From the NCBI GenBank assembly GCA_017354895.1, contig CP071498.1:682001-746000 (forward strand): 64,000 nt of DNA, read 5' to 3'. The notes beneath the pieces are model-generated. The model had not been told where the DNA came from. It worked only from the letters and a program-made list of their open reading frames with translations, and ran no database searches. Source of the stretch: Podospora comata. Its lineage: Eukaryota; Ascomycota; Sordariomycetes; Sordariales; Podosporaceae. Shown piece by piece: positions 44,245 through 57,724 of this stretch (positions are counted from its first letter, which is position 1; the number at the start of each line of letters is the position of its first letter). A program made the position numbers and the translations under genes.

Positions 44245-47200
44245 ATGGAGGCCGAGCAGTCGTCGGCTCCCCTAGCGACTAGCCCGACGACGACACTACC
44301 GATAATTCCCCAATCACCACGGTCGCCAAAAACAACAACGACACCGCGGGATGGACGCTTCCGAAAGACGCCGCCAAGGCTCAGGAAGGATGGCGAGAGG
44401 CCAAAGACGGGAGGAGGCCGGGGCGCCGCCGCAGCAGCAGCCATCGGACTGGCAAGGACGAAACTATGGGCATCATCCTCAGCTACGCATTCAAAACCAC
44501 TGCTTCCGGTGACGGAACGGAGGTCTCAGGAGGAGAACCTGGCGGGGCAGAGAGCAAAGAAGGCCAGTGTGGACGATGAAAAGTGGGATATTGCTCCGGA
44601 TGGTGGATCGGCCGGCCGAGAAGGGCGGAATTTCGCTGTCGCAAATGTCGGGCACAACGGTCGAATTTATTTGAGGTAAGCGAACACGGTGACCGGGTTC
44701 ATGTTTGCCCCCCACACGGTGGGCGTTTTTGACATCTCGCTTGGGGTACCCCCGTCCCCTTGGTTGACAAAGGGGACTTGATATATTGACCATTGTTCCT
44801 AGGCCAACCGTCCGCCCTGCCAACCAGCGTTACCCGCAGCCTTCGTTTGTGTTTCCCATGACACCGCCGGGTACTGCCGGACTTGAGCCTCTGCCATCAG
44901 ATAGACGTCGGGATCACCGGGACGACAACGCGCAGGGAAGGCCAGGAACTACTACTCACCCGCAGTTTCCCCCGTCAACACCAAGCCTGACTCGCCAGGA
45001 CTCGGGGGAGAAGCATGTTCAGATACGCCAGAGACATCGTCGAGCCATGTCGGATTCCACAGTGCGGGAAACCAGCGTGGCCAGGGAGTCGGAGCCGGGA
45101 GGATTCAAGATCGTCATTACTCAGCCGGGGGAGAATGAAAGACCACGAACGGTCGAGGACTTGGACATGACCAGGACGCCCCTGCTCGAAGTGTCGATTC
45201 CGTCATGGAGGATAGGAACGCCTCGGTTCAGCGTTCGCGGCACGCCGTTTATTCGTGGTTCGTCTTATGCCCCTACTGAGGATGTTCGATCAAGCCGCGC
45301 TTCGTTCTTCAACTACACGCCCGTCGATGCCATTTCCAGCATATCCAAAACCCCAGATGCAACACGACAGCACCCGCACCCTCCTGCTATGCCGCACAAC
45401 CAGGATGGAAATGCAGTTCCTCCCTCGGTCCCACTACGGGCGACATATCTTTCGACCCATCTCGTGATAGAGCCCTCCATGTTTGACTCGCTGACTTTTA
45501 AGCCGGCCTGCGATGACCGATCTATTGTGAGATACTCACCCTCGGGATCCGTGACGGCAGCCACTCCACCGCGGCTCGTGGCCGAAATTACATCTCCGAG
45601 CTTTCTCGACTACGAACTACTCTCGGATTTTTTTCTCACTTACCGATCGTTCCTAGAGCCATCAGATCTTCTCCGCATGCTCTTTGCTCGCCTCAGGTGG
45701 GCATTGGGAAGGAGTGACGAGGCGGGCATGGTGGTTAGAGTCCGAACATTTGTTGCTCTGCGGCACTGGATTCTGAACTACTTCACCGACGACTTTGTAG
45801 TCGACTACGACCTCCGGTTTGCCTTTTGCGAGTTAGTGAACGAGTTTGTCGACGAGATCTCCCAAGACGCGATAGCAAAGAAGGTGCCGCTTAAGATTCT
45901 GGCCGAGCTAAAAAAGTGCTGGAGGAGGGTGTGTGCCCAGTTTTGGGACGGGCCAGAGTTTGACGCTTCGCTCCCGACGGGCGTCCCGATATCGCCTGGT
46001 GGCATTGCTGGCCATCGTGATCCCAGTCTGGACCCGACTTTTTGGACGGCAAAGGTTGATGATGATGCTGGGCCGCCGCAGATTGATGGGCTGATTACGC
46101 CTGTTAGTCCGAGAGGACACACGAGTTTTTTGGCCGAGGTTTCGAGGGCCGGGCATATCGACTCGGTGGTGGTGGGGGAGCGGCCGGCGACGCCTGAGAA
46201 CCCTACCATACCGGATACGGAGTTTACAAGGAACCAGCAGGCTTCGCCCGGCAGCATCACTAGTGTTGATGTGGTTTCTTGTTCGCTTCCTACCAAGAGC
46301 ATGCGGTTTCATCACAGCGCCGGATACCCGCTCGCTGCTCACCCTGCGGACTTGAGCTCGATGTATAATGCTAGTTCTGACCCTATTGCGACGACGCCGA
46401 GGGCGTTGGTGGGCAAGCGGGTGCGTCCGAATCACTCGCACAAGCGCAACGCGAGCCTGAGTGATTCTCTGCGTGATCATGCCACCATGACGGAGAGGGT
46501 TATCTACAAGAATGCAGAGTTTCTGCTTACGCTGCCGTATTCAGGGAGCTTGGTGAGGGGTGGTTTGATGCCGCCGTCGCAGGCGTTTGTGGAGGTTATT
46601 CCTGGCTCGTCTGGGGCGGGGTCGAGGCAGACGACTTTGTTCCAGCCGGCTGCTGAGTTGCCCAAGGAGAGCAGGCTGGTGGCGTCGGCGATGTCGGGCC
46701 AGGGGATGAAGAAGCTTTTGGGGAGTGTGCGGAGGGCACTGAGCACAAGGGGGCAGGCGCTATCATCGTCTACGCAGACGTATGTCAACATCTCGCCTAT
46801 TGGCCCCAAGGGCGCGACGACGAATAGGTTACCGGGTACTGCGATAGTTCCGCAGTCTCGGGCCCGGCAGAATAACGGTGCGGGACCCCCTGTGAGGATT
46901 GATTTGTTGGGCGCGGAGATCGCAGAGGACTTTAAGAAGGCTGTGCGGGAGGATGCTGCTGCCGAGGCGGAGAATCAAGGGTGCGAGCCTCCGCCGGCGC
47001 CGGCTGGGGAGTATTCAGCCGCGCATATGGACACCACCTTTGACTTTGGACCCGATTTTGGGGTTGGGGAGATGAGGCCGACGAGCGACATGGGGATCAC
47101 CACGGGGAGCAAGTCGATCGTGATTGTGGATGACACCCTGCTGCCGGAGAATGATTACCCTGCCATGACGGGGGCTTTACCGGCGGTGAATTCGAACTCG

Positions 47201-49951
47201 TCAATGGAGGCTTTTGCCGAGACGTTTATGCCCCACGGTGGGGATCCCACTCCGCCGACGACGCCGCCCGGAGCGAGGGATAGGGGGGTGCCGAGGAGGT
47301 CTTCTTATATTCTTGGGCATCAGCCGTTGCGGCACTCGCAGTCTGCAGATCCGTTGCCGCCGTTTGTACCTGACATGGCGACGTTGGGGTCGTCGGAGAG
47401 CGGGAGGCCGTCGCATGACTGGGTCAGGCCGTCGTTTGATTTTTTGAACCAGACGCCTAACCGGCCGCCGTTGAGCGGTGTGAGGGCGCAGGGGCAGGGA
47501 CATACGAGGCAGGGGTCCAGCAGGTCGTTTCTGTCGAGTCGGAGTAGAGGTCCGAGGAGGTATGCGTCCTTTACGAGTGGGATCATGCCTCGCCGGTCGA
47601 CGACGGTTAGGAGTTTTGATGCGACGACGTACTCGGAGGGGAGTGTAGTTGGGGGGGCGGATGAGTCGTCTCAGGCGGTGATGATTCCGGAGCCGTTGAG
47701 GGTTTTGAGGAGGAGGCCGGGAGGGGATTTGAGGGCTGTTACTAACGTTGGCGAGCTGGATCCGGCGGGGGTTAGGAGGTCGAGGAGTGTGGGGAGTTTG
47801 ACGACGTATACGGATTCGATCAACAGCTCGTCGTTTGTGAGGAGTCCGGTTCTGGAGATGGGGGGTGGGTATGTCGATGTGGTTGCAAGTGACTACTCGC
47901 CGCGGAGGGGGAATGAGGCTTTTTCGTTGGGGGCGATTACGAAGAAGCAGCAGCCTGTGACGGAAAAGGCGGAGAAGAAGTTGAGTTTGTTCAGCACGCA
48001 CTCTTCCAAGCCGATTATGAGGCCGAGTTTTGAGGCCGAGGCGCAGAAGCTGGCGCAGATTCCGGATGATGTGGATGATGATGGGGGGGTGGAGTCGGCG
48101 TTGTTGAAGTTGGAGGGGAGGTTTGAGAGGAGGGTCCCAGGGGGGACGTTGTCGATGGATTTGAAGGGGACAGTGCCGCAGATTGATGTTTCGGCGGAGG
48201 AGAGCGAGACGGTGGATGAGAGTAGGGTTTCGAGGGAGGAGCATAGGCATGTCCACCTGGGTGATGAGGGGGCGCATCCATTGTCGCTGTCGACGATTCC
48301 GACTACGATCAGTGTGCAGGGGGGATTGTTGGATGTGGCTGGTCGTCAGGGGCGGAATGCGGATGTGCAGTCTTTTCTGTCGGATGATTCGAGGGCTTCG
48401 TATTCGACGCCTTTGTTAGAGATGGATGATGAGGGCAGCAAGAGGACTGTGACGAGGGAGTGGACGGACCGGTCGGTGTTCCAGGGGCCGGATGATGATG
48501 GGGCGACGCCGATGGATGGGAGGAGTGTTCAGGGGTCGAACCCCTCTTACGATTTTATTATGAAGACGGATAGCATGGAGAGGATGAGGGGCGGGAATGC
48601 ACTGACGGTGTCGGAGGGGGGGGCGAGGAAAAGTGCGGAGCAGTCGTTTCTTGATGTGGAGAGCGATCATGACAGCGATCTGTCTTCGGAGTTGTCGATG
48701 GAGGTGATTGACTATCATGAGGCTGATGTTGATCCCTATGCACCGTCGAATATTGGGATTGCTGTGTCGACCCTTCCGGCACACCCATTGGCGGATGTTA
48801 CACCGGGCTATCAGCCGTCCCATCAGACGGGCTCTAGTCCAACAAACCCCCCGTCACCGCCAATGACGCTCATCCAGGCTCTTCACCTGTCTCCGGAGAC
48901 TGCTTGCGTCCCAACGTTGGAGGACCATCAAGTCTGGGGCGAGAAGCCACTTCCACCTACTCCGGATATCACGCCTACTGCGACAGCCGCACCTCCCTAC
49001 GACACAACACAACTGCCACGCGCCTCGCCCGCTGACCCGACAGGCACAAAAGAAGCCTTGCGAAACGCGCCTAAGCTCGAGATTCCCGATCCTCTTGCGT
49101 CCCCGGATGCTTCCATCACGGCCCCAGCAAAACTCAACGCCCATCTGCCCTTCATCCTGGCCTTCGACAGCGACATTCTCGCCCAACAGTTCACCCTCAT
49201 CGAAAAGGACGCCCTGAACGAAATCGACTGGAAAGAATTGATTGACATGCGCTGGAAGAACGCCGAGCAAAAAGCCGGCGGGGGGATCAATGCCCGGTCC
49301 TGGGTTTCGTTTTTACGGGACACCGACGCGAGGGGTGTGGAGGTTGTGATTGCGAGGTTCAACATCATGGTCAAGTGGGCCATTTCGGAAATCGTGCTCA
49401 CGCAGGACATGGAGGAGAGGGCGAGGTGTCTGATCAAGTTTATTCACATTGCTGCTCACTGCAGGCGGTACCGGAATTTTGCCACGATGGCACAGCTGAC
49501 GATTGCGCTCACGTCGAACGAGATTTCGAGGTTGACGAGGACTTGGTCCATGGTCCCTGCGTCTGACACCAAGACGCTTCAGGAGCTGGAGCAGTTGATG
49601 TCGCCGATGAGGAATTTTTACAATTTGAGAGAGGAGATGGAGGGAGGGGGGAAGATGGGCGCCAGGGCGAGCATGGAGATGGGGTGTATTCCCTTTGTGG
49701 GGATTTACACGCATGACTTGCTGTTTAATGCGCAAAAACCGTCAGAGATTGCGAGCTCGCCGACGGGGGCGCCACTGGTGAATTTTGAACGGTGTAGGGT
49801 CGCGGCTGGGGTGGTGAAGACGTTGCTGAGGCTGCTGGAGGCGAGCACGGTTTATGAGTTTGAGGCTGTGGAGGGGGTGACGGAGAGGTGTTTGTGGATG
49901 GGGGCGTTGGAGGAGGGGGAGATTAAGAGGTTGGTTGGGGGGTTGGAGTAA
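44245..49951 (+). CDS. LTE1: Lte1-like Ras guanine nucleotide exchange factor
   Basis: Exons 44245-44675 and 44803-49951 give 1859 residues. A RasGEF N-terminal domain spans about 368-495 (SFLDYELLSDFFLTYRSFL, VRTFVALRHWILNYFTDDF). The catalytic RasGEF/CDC25 domain spans about 1600-1853 (DILAQQFTLIEKDALNEI, FNIMVKWAISEIVLTQD, CLIKFIHIAAHCRRYRNF, ALTSNEISRLTRTW). The 1100 residues between are Ser/Pro-rich and disordered. The segment ANVGHNGRIYLRPTVRPANQ crosses the 127-nt intron and is typical of Lte1-like proteins of filamentous fungi. Budding-yeast Lte1 promotes mitotic exit and polarity; in moulds the G-protein target is not established. The start is the first ATG after in-frame stops. Cdc25-type RasGEFs usually carry an SH3 domain, absent here. 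Confidence 0.93.
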
Positions 49952-51825
49952 TAGAACTGCGGGCGGTTTTTACGACACACGCGCACACACATCATCACAT
50001 CTCGTCATCACTCTACGGCATTTATTTGGCACACGCATTTGTACTATGTTTTTTTTGTACTAGTACGCCGACACATTATCATCATCAGGAGCACCATCGA
50101 TACTAGCCCCCCCCCCCCCTTTTGTTTTTTTTTTGTTTCGATTCTCGTTTCTTGGTTTCAGCATTTTTGTTTCATTACAGCACCACCAGAGTGGGTTTTC
50201 GCTTCGATTGTGTTTATTCATTTTTTATTTTTATTTTTTTTATTTCTCCGAGACGAGATTATCAGACCTTGCTTAGTTATGGTGTTTTTTAAACGCTGGG
50301 AGGGGTTGATTGGTTTGATTTTCGGTATGCTTTTTTATTTTTATTTTTGGATTGATTGGAAGGGAAGGAGGGAGTTTTCTCTCACCATTTGGGGTGAGGG
50401 TTGTTTGATATATATGGCTTTGTTTTGTTTGGGAGTGATTATTATGTAATTTTGGGAATGGGATTGGGGGAAATATTTAGATACCAAGTTTTAAAGATAA
50501 AAGATGGAGATGAGGGTTGATATGGGCAAACGGAGGGCGGGGGCTGAGAGGGGGGGAGGGGGTATAGGGGTGTTGGGTGCGGTGGTGGTAGTTGGAGATA
50601 TAGGTGAGATAGGGTGGAATAAATATAAAGTCAAGAATTGAAGCTTTTTATGATGTCTTTGGACTGTTATGGTGGGGATACACATATGTGATGTCTGTCG
50701 ATCATCGATCGGTATTTGTAAACAACCCGAACCCTTTTTTTTCTTTTTTCTTTTCTTGGCTGTGAGGGGTTTGGTCACTACCCAACCCCAGCCCCTGAAT
50801 CTCCAACAACCACCTTTCCTCACAAACAAACCAGAACACTCGCTCACGTTACACCAACCCCCTGAAACTGACTTCACACCACTTCTCGGTGTGGCATCTC
50901 TTTTTGGTCCGGAACTTTAATCCTGACCTGAAAAAGATATCGTTTTTTTTTTGTGGTGGTAGTGGTGTGCGTGCTAGATGCAGCGATGTTCCACCTAGCA
51001 GCATGCTACCTCAAGCCAAACGAGGAAGGAATCATGAGGTTGCACACCGCCTCCAAGCTGGCCGAGGAAAAGGGAGGGAAGGGGTTTGCTGCTGCGAGTG
51101 GTAGTAATGTGGAAAAGGTTAACAGAGAGGAAGGGGTGAACCGGAAGCAGGAAGGAGAGCAAGGGGGTCGGGAGGATCACAGAGATGAAGTGAATAAAAA
51201 GTGTGAGAAGGATGAGGGTATTGCCGTGAGAAAAGATGGAGAAGGCGACACTGTTGAGATTTTGGCTTGACATGACGGAAGTTTTTTTGAAGGGGGATTG
51301 CAGAGGAATGGTCGGTTTTGGTGTTTTTGCCCACGACGGTGCAAGGTCTGAATGAAGCACGGCGGTCAATCTAACATACCTACCTAGCAAAGCAGAACCC
51401 GCCATCTTCATAAATCCCAGCATCTTTTCTCAATAGTAAATCTCAAAGCTGATATTGCGCTACGGCAGCATATCGCCGCATGTCATACTCTCTATTCTCG
51501 CTGCTTACACCCTCCCCCCCTCCTCCCCTTTCCCCACAAGAGTAAAGCACCCAGGGTATATACACCCATTGACCCCAACTTTCCCAACCCCAGAAAATAT
51601 CACAAACGCCGAAACCCCATTTTGTATGAACCCTCCTTTTATTTCTCCCAAAAATGCCAGTCCAACCCCTCCATGGTATCATTGTACGTGAAATAGGTAG
51701 CCTGCCCCCCACCTCCCCAAAGAACTCCTCAACATGTCAGTCTTTCCCCCTCATCCCCACCATCCCTCACTCCACTCTCTCTTAAAATCAACACAGAGCT
51801 CCTCTGTGCTCAGCACCGCCCACTC
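49952..51825. other. Convergent 3' region, LTE1 / TBF1
   Basis: 1.9 kb that is strongly T-rich to about 50480, with homopolymer runs (poly(C) near 50107, poly(T) near 50128 and 50945). One small frame at 50985-51270 is listed separately. The right part, 51500-51820, is the C-rich 3' flank of TBF1. Confidence 0.45.
50985..51270 (+). CDS. Small charged ORF (weak)
   Basis: A 94-codon frame from ATG at 50985, beginning MFHLAACYLKPNEEG, then Lys/Glu-rich and hydrophilic. Codon use looks more coding-like than neighbouring frames, but there is no family I recognise. It could instead be part of a long 3' UTR of LTE1. Confidence 0.25.
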
Positions 51826-54800
51826 CTAGTTAGGCTGAACAGCCAGAGCAGCCTGCAGCGACTCCAACAACTCCTGATCTTGGTGATCAGGGGTGGAATG
51901 ATGATTAGGGGGTATTGGCAGCCCGGGAACTGCCAGCGGCGAGGCCTGTGCTGGTGACGGCTGGGCTGTCGAGGCCTGGGGCTGGGGCTGGTATGCCGTT
52001 TGAGCCGGCTGAGCCGGTCGTGGTGGTGCCGGCGATGGCTGCGATGTTGTTGGCGAGGGGATGTGACGGTGTGGTTGTGCCTGAGGCTGAGCCTGCTGCT
52101 GGACTTGTTGCTGGGCCTGCCGGTGTTGATGGTGCGTTTGCTGCTGTGGTTGCGGTGGCTGGGGCGCCTGAGCCTGGTGCTGTTGTTGTTGTTGCTGTTG
52201 TTGATGCTGCTGTAATTGTTGAGGATGCGCTTGCTGAACATGCTGCTGATGAGAATGTTGTCGCTGAGCTTGCTGGTTTTGCTGGACTTGTTGAAGCTGC
52301 TGAGCCTGTTGTTGCTGTTGCTGTGCAGGCCGACTGTGTTGGACCTGTTGGTGTTGTTGCACCTGCTGACCCTGATGATGTTGAGGGACCTGCTGAAGTT
52401 GCTGGGCCTGCTGAAGTTGCTGGGCCTGCTGAAGTTGCTGGGCCTGCTGATGCTGAGCCTGCTGAGCCTGCTGAGCCTGTTGGGCTTGCGGAGCGTGCTG
52501 GTGTTGCGCAGTAGGCTGGTGTGGCATCGTTTGTTGCCGTTGCGGAGCTGGCGGCTGCTGCTGAGCTTGATGCTGCGGAGCCTGATATTGCTGGGCCTGG
52601 AGCTGCTGCTGTGCTTGATGCAGCTGCGACTGAGTCTGACGGTGGCCTTGTTGCTGGCCTTGCTGCTGAACAGGTTGTTGAACATGCTGCTGAACATGCT
52701 GCTGAGCGTGTTGCTGAGCGTGTTGCTGAGCGTGTTGCTGAGCGTGTTGCTGACCCTGGTTCTGCTGTTGCGGACTTTGTCTGTTCTGTTGCTGCTGTTG
52801 CTGCTGGGCTTGGTTCTGCTGAGGCTGGTGAGGCTGATGAGCCTGGTGCTGTTGGGCCTGGTGATGCGGAGAAGACGGCTGTGGCTGCAAGTGATGATAC
52901 TGCGGCTTACTTGGAGGCTGCATCGACGTGCTCGGAGCCGGCGCCGGGGCTATGGATGGAAACGATGTAACCTTTGGTAGGCCGTGGTGTTCCTGAGGCT
53001 CCGACTTGACCATTGGTGAGATGGGCACTGGAGGCAAACCGCCCGATGTTGCCGTAGTCGTATTGCCATTCATAGGCCCGCTCACGCCCGGGGTGGTTGG
53101 GCTTGCCCGCGGAGCTTGCACACTTGAATGTGGGCCGGGCATCACGGACTGGTTGTTGTGCTGCATATTCGACAGCGCCATCATTGTCTGCAGCCTGGCC
53201 TGTTCTTCTTGGCTATTCTGCCGCGCCTTCTCCTCGGCTTCCTTTCTTGCTGCCTGGGTCGGAGCCCGAGTCTTGAGCTCTCCTGTGACGTGTTGCAGAT
53301 AGTACGGCATTTCCGAGTTCGTCTTGAGGAAAAATAGCTTCAGATTCCTTGCCTTATCCTTCAGCTGGACCTGAGTGCGATCCCTCAGGATGGTTGAAAT
53401 GGTTCCGTGCGGCCCAAAAAGACCGAGAATTTGACTCCAATGGGGACCCTTCACCATGTCCAAACCAGCCATGAGAGCCTTCTCCTCTTCAGGACTCCAA
53501 GGCCTCCGAGTCGAATGCAGGCCTTCGCGCCTCGACGTATTAGATGACTTTGCAACAGCAGCCTGCCGAGCCTTTTCGTACAGAGCCGCAGTGGGTAAAG
53601 ACTGATTTGGTGGAAGGCCATTCTCGTTCGTGGCAGCTGGAGCAGCCGGGGCTGCTGGCGCGGGGCTCTGTGTGTACGTCTGATATTGGCCCTGGTGTTG
53701 TTGATTCATTTGCGCAATGTAGTGAGGGTGGGCCGGGGCGTGTCCGAGATTTGCGGTCCCGACAGTCCCCGAGTATATCATAGTCGAGGTGGTGGTGAGC
53801 CCATGCGGCGGCTCTTCTGGGATTTTCGGAAGGCTGGCAGCGATTAGATTCGCCAATTCGGTAGTCGAGCTATTCATGTCATGCTGCCCAGCGGAAGAGT
53901 CCTTAATCAGCCCGCTCAGGTCATGCGACAAGGACGAATCCTTGGCCAACTCCTGCTCGATGAGCTTTTTCAATGTTTCGTCATCATGTTGACCTGACAG
54001 ATCTTCGCCGTCGAGTTCTTTGGTTTCCCCAGCCATCGGAAGTTGCGCTGTTGCAAGTCTCAGCGTTTCAGCAAGGCTGTCGTGCTGCTCCTCGATTTCC
54101 ATATTCGTGGCCAGAACAGGCTCCTCCTCTTGTGTGGGTATGTTGATGCCGTAGCTCCTGGCGTAGTCAACTATAACAGCCAGGTGGCCTTGCAAAAACA
54201 AGCTCAGCAACTCGGAGATTCTCTCGGGTGACGATTGCTCCGCCAACGACCCTGTTCTTGTCAGTCCACCGACATTCAGAAATCCAAACTGGGAGGAGCA
54301 AGTACTCTTGATAGATTCATCAGCGGCCGATTGGACCAGCAATTCCCTTCTCTCGCGAACCTGACCAACCAGCCGCTCCTCATCCGGATTCAATGCCAGA
54401 TCTCCACTGCGATTCTTCAAAACCTCATCGAACCGAGCAGGAAACAAAGTGTCCAACACGCCCAGCGCCGGCTGCGGTGGTTGGTGATTAAGCGCATCCA
54501 AGAAGAGCCGCGTCTTCAAGCTAACTAGCAATTCGGTCAAAGAGTCCTTGTATTCGCCGTCTTCGGGGATGAAGACGCTGAAAAAAGAATCGTGTACATC
54601 TTTCAGTGTCACATCGCCTGAGCCAAACACCATGCCTGCCACCGAAGCCAAGTTTGACATGCGGATCGTCTCCCTATCTTCCGAGTCTGTGATTTCCAAC
54701 TCGTCGACCGAAAGGAGGTGAGAGTCTGAGTACATCTTTCGTGTGCTTTCAAACACATTCCAGAGCATACCATAGGCCTTGTAAAACTCGGATTCGGTCT

Positions 54801-55791
54801 TGGCAAGAAGTGCATCGGTGTCAGCTTTGGTATTCTGCGACAGTCTGATGAGGATCTGAACAGCAAAACTGCCCATGTTCAGGAGGCTCATGGACCGCAT
54901 ATGGTAAAAGGAGTGACGCGTAAAGTTTGCGATTTTGTTCCGTGTTTTCTCAGCCTCGGGCGTGGCAGGTATTGGGTTGGTGGTCCGTACCACGTTCACA
55001 TCGTAATCAGCCAGCGCATTATTCAGCATCGTTTCCAGGTCGACAGGCGCCATGTCATGCCCATTCATCTCACCATGTCCCGCTTGCTCTGGGTGCCCGA
55101 GTTGCGCCTCATGTTGGGCAAACTCCATCTTCAACCGTTTTGCCAGGCTATCCTCATCATCCAGGTCAGGGCTCCTGGGTCGTTTGGCTTCACTCGGCAT
55201 CTGGGCAGTAACGGGGACTCCCGGTGAAGGGTCAATTGGTGTTTGAGAGTCTGCCGGGGGTTGAGACATCGTCGGTTGCGGTAATAGCGCTTGAGATGGA
55301 GACTGATGCATGAGGGCATCCGTCTGGGCTTGGGTAGATGCTAAGAGCTGCTCTATCTGGACTGAAGGCGATTGCGCATCGAGCGCTGTGGTTGGGGTCG
55401 CAGCAAGCAGGTTCGGCGCGGGGCTCGGAACAGGGGCGGGAGTCGATGGTGGTGGGAGAGAGGAAACTGCTGCGGCTGTAGATATTAACGGAGTGGCAGG
55501 AGTTGCCGGCGTTGTTGGCGCTGCTGGCACTGTGGGTGTGGGTGTGGGTGTGGTTGTGGTTGTGGCTTCCCCATGTTGCGACGTGGGCGGTGGTGGCGGC
55601 GGAGGAGGAGCAGGAGCAGTCGGAGCCGCAGTCTTCTCAGGAGCAACATCTGGCGCTTGTTGAGATGGAGGTTGTTCAGGATCGGCCTTGATTGGACTAT
55701 CAGCGTCTGGCATCGGAACATCGTCGTTGCTGCTGTTGTTGAAGGCAGCAAAGAGATCGGCCTCGAGACCGGCGAGCATCGTGTCGGCCAT
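51826..55791 (-). CDS. TBF1: Tbf1-like telomere repeat-binding factor
   Basis: One uninterrupted frame of 1321 residues. After a Pro/Ala/Thr-rich N-terminus, a helical TRF-homology-like region spans about 295-545 ([41 protein letters not shown]). A Myb/SANT telobox domain lies near 758-825 ([47 protein letters not shown]). The [10 protein letters not shown] helix is the base-reading helix of the telobox class. The last 350 residues (about 970-1230 most densely) are Gln-rich and prion-like. Tbf1 binds TTAGGG-type sequence at telomeres and at snoRNA or housekeeping promoters. Whether this one serves as telomere shelterin or as transcription factor cannot be read from sequence. The C-terminus could be extended by splicing, but no such need is seen. 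Confidence 0.92.
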   Translation of the reverse strand: MADTMLAGLEADLFAAFNNSSNDDVPMPDADSPIKADPEQPPSQQAPDVAPEKTAAPTAPAPPPPPPPPTSQHGEATTTTTPTPTPTVPAAPTTPATPATPLISTAAAVSSLPPPSTPAPVPSPAPNLLAATPTTALDAQSPSVQIEQLLASTQAQTDALMHQSPSQALLPQPTMSQPPADSQTPIDPSPGVPVTAQMPSEAKRPRSPDLDDEDSLAKRLKMEFAQHEAQLGHPEQAGHGEMNGHDMAPVDLETMLNNALADYDVNVVRTTNPIPATPEAEKTRNKIANFTRHSFYHMRSMSLLNMGSFAVQILIRLSQNTKADTDALLAKTESEFYKAYGMLWNVFESTRKMYSDSHLLSVDELEITDSEDRETIRMSNLASVAGMVFGSGDVTLKDVHDSFFSVFIPEDGEYKDSLTELLVSLKTRLFLDALNHQPPQPALGVLDTLFPARFDEVLKNRSGDLALNPDEERLVGQVRERRELLVQSAADESIKSTCSSQFGFLNVGGLTRTGSLAEQSSPERISELLSLFLQGHLAVIVDYARSYGINIPTQEEEPVLATNMEIEEQHDSLAETLRLATAQLPMAGETKELDGEDLSGQHDDETLKKLIEQELAKDSSLSHDLSGLIKDSSAGQHDMNSSTTELANLIAASLPKIPEEPPHGLTTTSTMIYSGTVGTANLGHAPAHPHYIAQMNQQHQGQYQTYTQSPAPAAPAAPAATNENGLPPNQSLPTAALYEKARQAAVAKSSNTSRREGLHSTRRPWSPEEEKALMAGLDMVKGPHWSQILGLFGPHGTISTILRDRTQVQLKDKARNLKLFFLKTNSEMPYYLQHVTGELKTRAPTQAARKEAEEKARQNSQEEQARLQTMMALSNMQHNNQSVMPGPHSSVQAPRASPTTPGVSGPMNGNTTTATSGGLPPVPISPMVKSEPQEHHGLPKVTSFPSIAPAPAPSTSMQPPSKPQYHHLQPQPSSPHHQAQQHQAHQPHQPQQNQAQQQQQQQNRQSPQQQNQGQQHAQQHAQQHAQQHAQQHVQQHVQQPVQQQGQQQGHRQTQSQLHQAQQQLQAQQYQAPQHQAQQQPPAPQRQQTMPHQPTAQHQHAPQAQQAQQAQQAQHQQAQQLQQAQQLQQAQQLQQVPQHHQGQQVQQHQQVQHSRPAQQQQQQAQQLQQVQQNQQAQRQHSHQQHVQQAHPQQLQQHQQQQQQQQHQAQAPQPPQPQQQTHHQHRQAQQQVQQQAQPQAQPHRHIPSPTTSQPSPAPPRPAQPAQTAYQPQPQASTAQPSPAQASPLAVPGLPIPPNHHSTPDHQDQELLESLQAALAVQPN
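52100..52870. repeat. Gln-codon-rich low-complexity tract in TBF1
   Basis: CTG/TTG/CAG-type triplets with local tandem units, for example repeated TGCTGAGCGTGT at 52695-52750 and GCTGAAGTTGCTGGGCCT at 52388-52445. On the coding strand they give QQAQ, QHAQ and QLQQAQ peptides. Long plus-strand Leu-rich frames over it are artefacts. Confidence 0.9.
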
Positions 55792-56551
55792 GTTCGCAGC
55801 TTAGAGCGCGAAGCCCATTGAACGGGGACTGAAGTCTCGTCGGTTTGCCCCGCACACTTAGTGGCAGACTTGAACCGATCTCGAAGTATGTATACGACAA
55901 AAGAAGACAGTCCAATGGGTCCGACGGCGGGTGTCGTCTCTCTTGGGCGGGCGGTGTCGTTATCGCGGTCTTGGGCGGGACTGGGGAGATGTCGGAGAAA
56001 TTTTTCTGACGTCCGACATCCAAAGTTGCCCTTATTTTGTGCCCCAGCCTCTGATACACAAGCTACGTTTATGTGCTTGAAATTCCAAGGAAATACCAAA
56101 AATCCAGCCACATCCGTCAATTCCAAAGAATACTGAGCTCAACATGGGCATTTTGATAACAACTACGAGCAACTCTCGTTTCTTGCTTCGATTGACACTC
56201 CGCATGATCGTGTATGTCTTAAAAGAGAAGCCAGCTAGCGAAGTGACGGATAACAAGGCACTATCTAATCGGAGGGCGCCTCAGCTTGCAATTGGCCAAC
56301 CACGATAGAAATGGCGATCAAGGTGCTTGCGGTTGGGATCGAATACTCATGGGGGAATATAAATGTGCAAGGCTAGCTTTACAAAGGAATCTTTAGGTGC
56401 AGAACGCATGGGTTGGAAGTTGGGGATGTGATAGAAAAGTGATACGACTCAGGCTCTCATAGGACTTACCTATCTCGGTTTCCATCTTCCGTCAGCCAGA
56501 CCTTGACTGGGAAAGCCGTAGAACTTCAACATGCTCATCAGGTCTCCGGCG

Positions 56552-56938
56552 TCACCCAGTAAGCATCAGGAAGGCCCCGAGAAAAGTCCGATTGTGTTTA
56601 AAAGAAGTGAACCGACTTTTGGTGTGCTTCACAGGGTCTAGAATCGTTCGAGTTCCGGTAGCATCGTCCACGCTGAGCCATGAGAGAGCATACGATGGTG
56701 TCTCAGAAGGTGTGGTATAAACGATAGTATCATGAAGAAGCACTGGTGGTGCGCAGCATTCGGCGGGAGGGAAGGATCTCGGCCGCCCGGAGCATGCAGC
56801 ACGGAGGACCGTTGCAACTTGACATTGCCGAGAGATGTTCCCCGGGTCTTGGATCGGAGATAACGGAGAGCTATCCAGACCCCTCAGATTACTATTCACA
56901 CGCCATGTTTCTTGATGAGACACAGCTTCGTTCTCCAT
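56552..56938 (-). CDS. Hypothetical 128-residue ORF (weak)
   Basis: ATG at 56938 to TGA at 56552, reading MENEAVSHQETWRVNSNL and ending GAFLMLTG. There are no stops, no low complexity and no homology that I recognise. It stands alone between TBF1 and ALDH and could be a lineage-specific gene, an upstream exon of something unrecognised, or chance. A plus-strand frame overlaps it. Confidence 0.25.
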   Translation of the reverse strand: MENEAVSHQETWRVNSNLRGLDSSPLSPIQDPGNISRQCQVATVLRAACSGRPRSFPPAECCAPPVLLHDTIVYTTPSETPSYALSWLSVDDATGTRTILDPVKHTKSRFTSFKHNRTFLGAFLMLTG

Positions 56939-57438
56939 TGCCCCGAAGCATCCAAAGAACGGTGGTTATTAATTGAGACAGTATCAAACATACTGGCAGC
57001 CACCTCGAAGATCAACTACAAATGATCATGCCGAGGCAGTCGAGGAATGGACGTCTCAACAAAGGAAAGATGCGGGGAGGCGGAGTGCTACAACAAACCC
57101 GTGGAGATCGGTGACAACACATGGGAATGGTAGCAATCCGTCTGTTCGGCTTTCCTCAAGCTTTCTTGCCCCAGCTTCCGGGGAGAGACTCTGGGCTCTT
57201 GTATCATCCAGGTAAAGACATGGACGAATGACATGAATGCCTAGGCACGCTTCAACGCGGCTTATGTTTCAATGCTGGGATGGAGCATTGTGTGTCGCCC
57301 CCTGAGCGGGGTTCATAGTCCCGCTGCCATCGTCATGCGGGGAAAGTGAGCAGCCAACGAGATGTGATGCTCGGAATGGCGGAATCCAGTGGACATCGTG
57401 AGAACATCTTCAGTCAAGTCACCAGCGGTGAGGTGGTG

Positions 57439-57459
57439 GAGAGAGAGAGAGAGAGAGAG
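57439..57459. repeat. (GA)n microsatellite
   Basis: About ten GA units some 420 bases upstream of the ALDH start codon. Confidence 0.9.
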
Positions 57460-57724
57460 TTGTGGACCTTTGGTATGGATACCCCGTGAGTTGTCTGCCT
57501 CGAAATGATGGAGATTCTGGGGCGCTTGGGGAGATTCTGGGGAAGAGGCAGAGCCACCCGCGTCACCCCCCGACCCCGCGACCCCCGCTTCCGCTGCATG
57601 CACTTCCAGTTCCGTGGCCGTGACCCACTCGGCCGTCCACTGCCAGTGCCATCCGGGGGGAAGGATGAACTGGTAGCTACCCCTCGCCACTACTTTGTCC
57701 CCTACTGTTTTCCGGCGCAACATG

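Noticed and set aside
47201-48277. 358-codon minus-strand Arg/Pro-rich frame
   Set aside because: Antisense shadow inside the LTE1 exon; no sensible protein.
52216-52980. 254-codon Leu-rich plus-strand frame
   Set aside because: Complement of the Gln-codon tract of TBF1.
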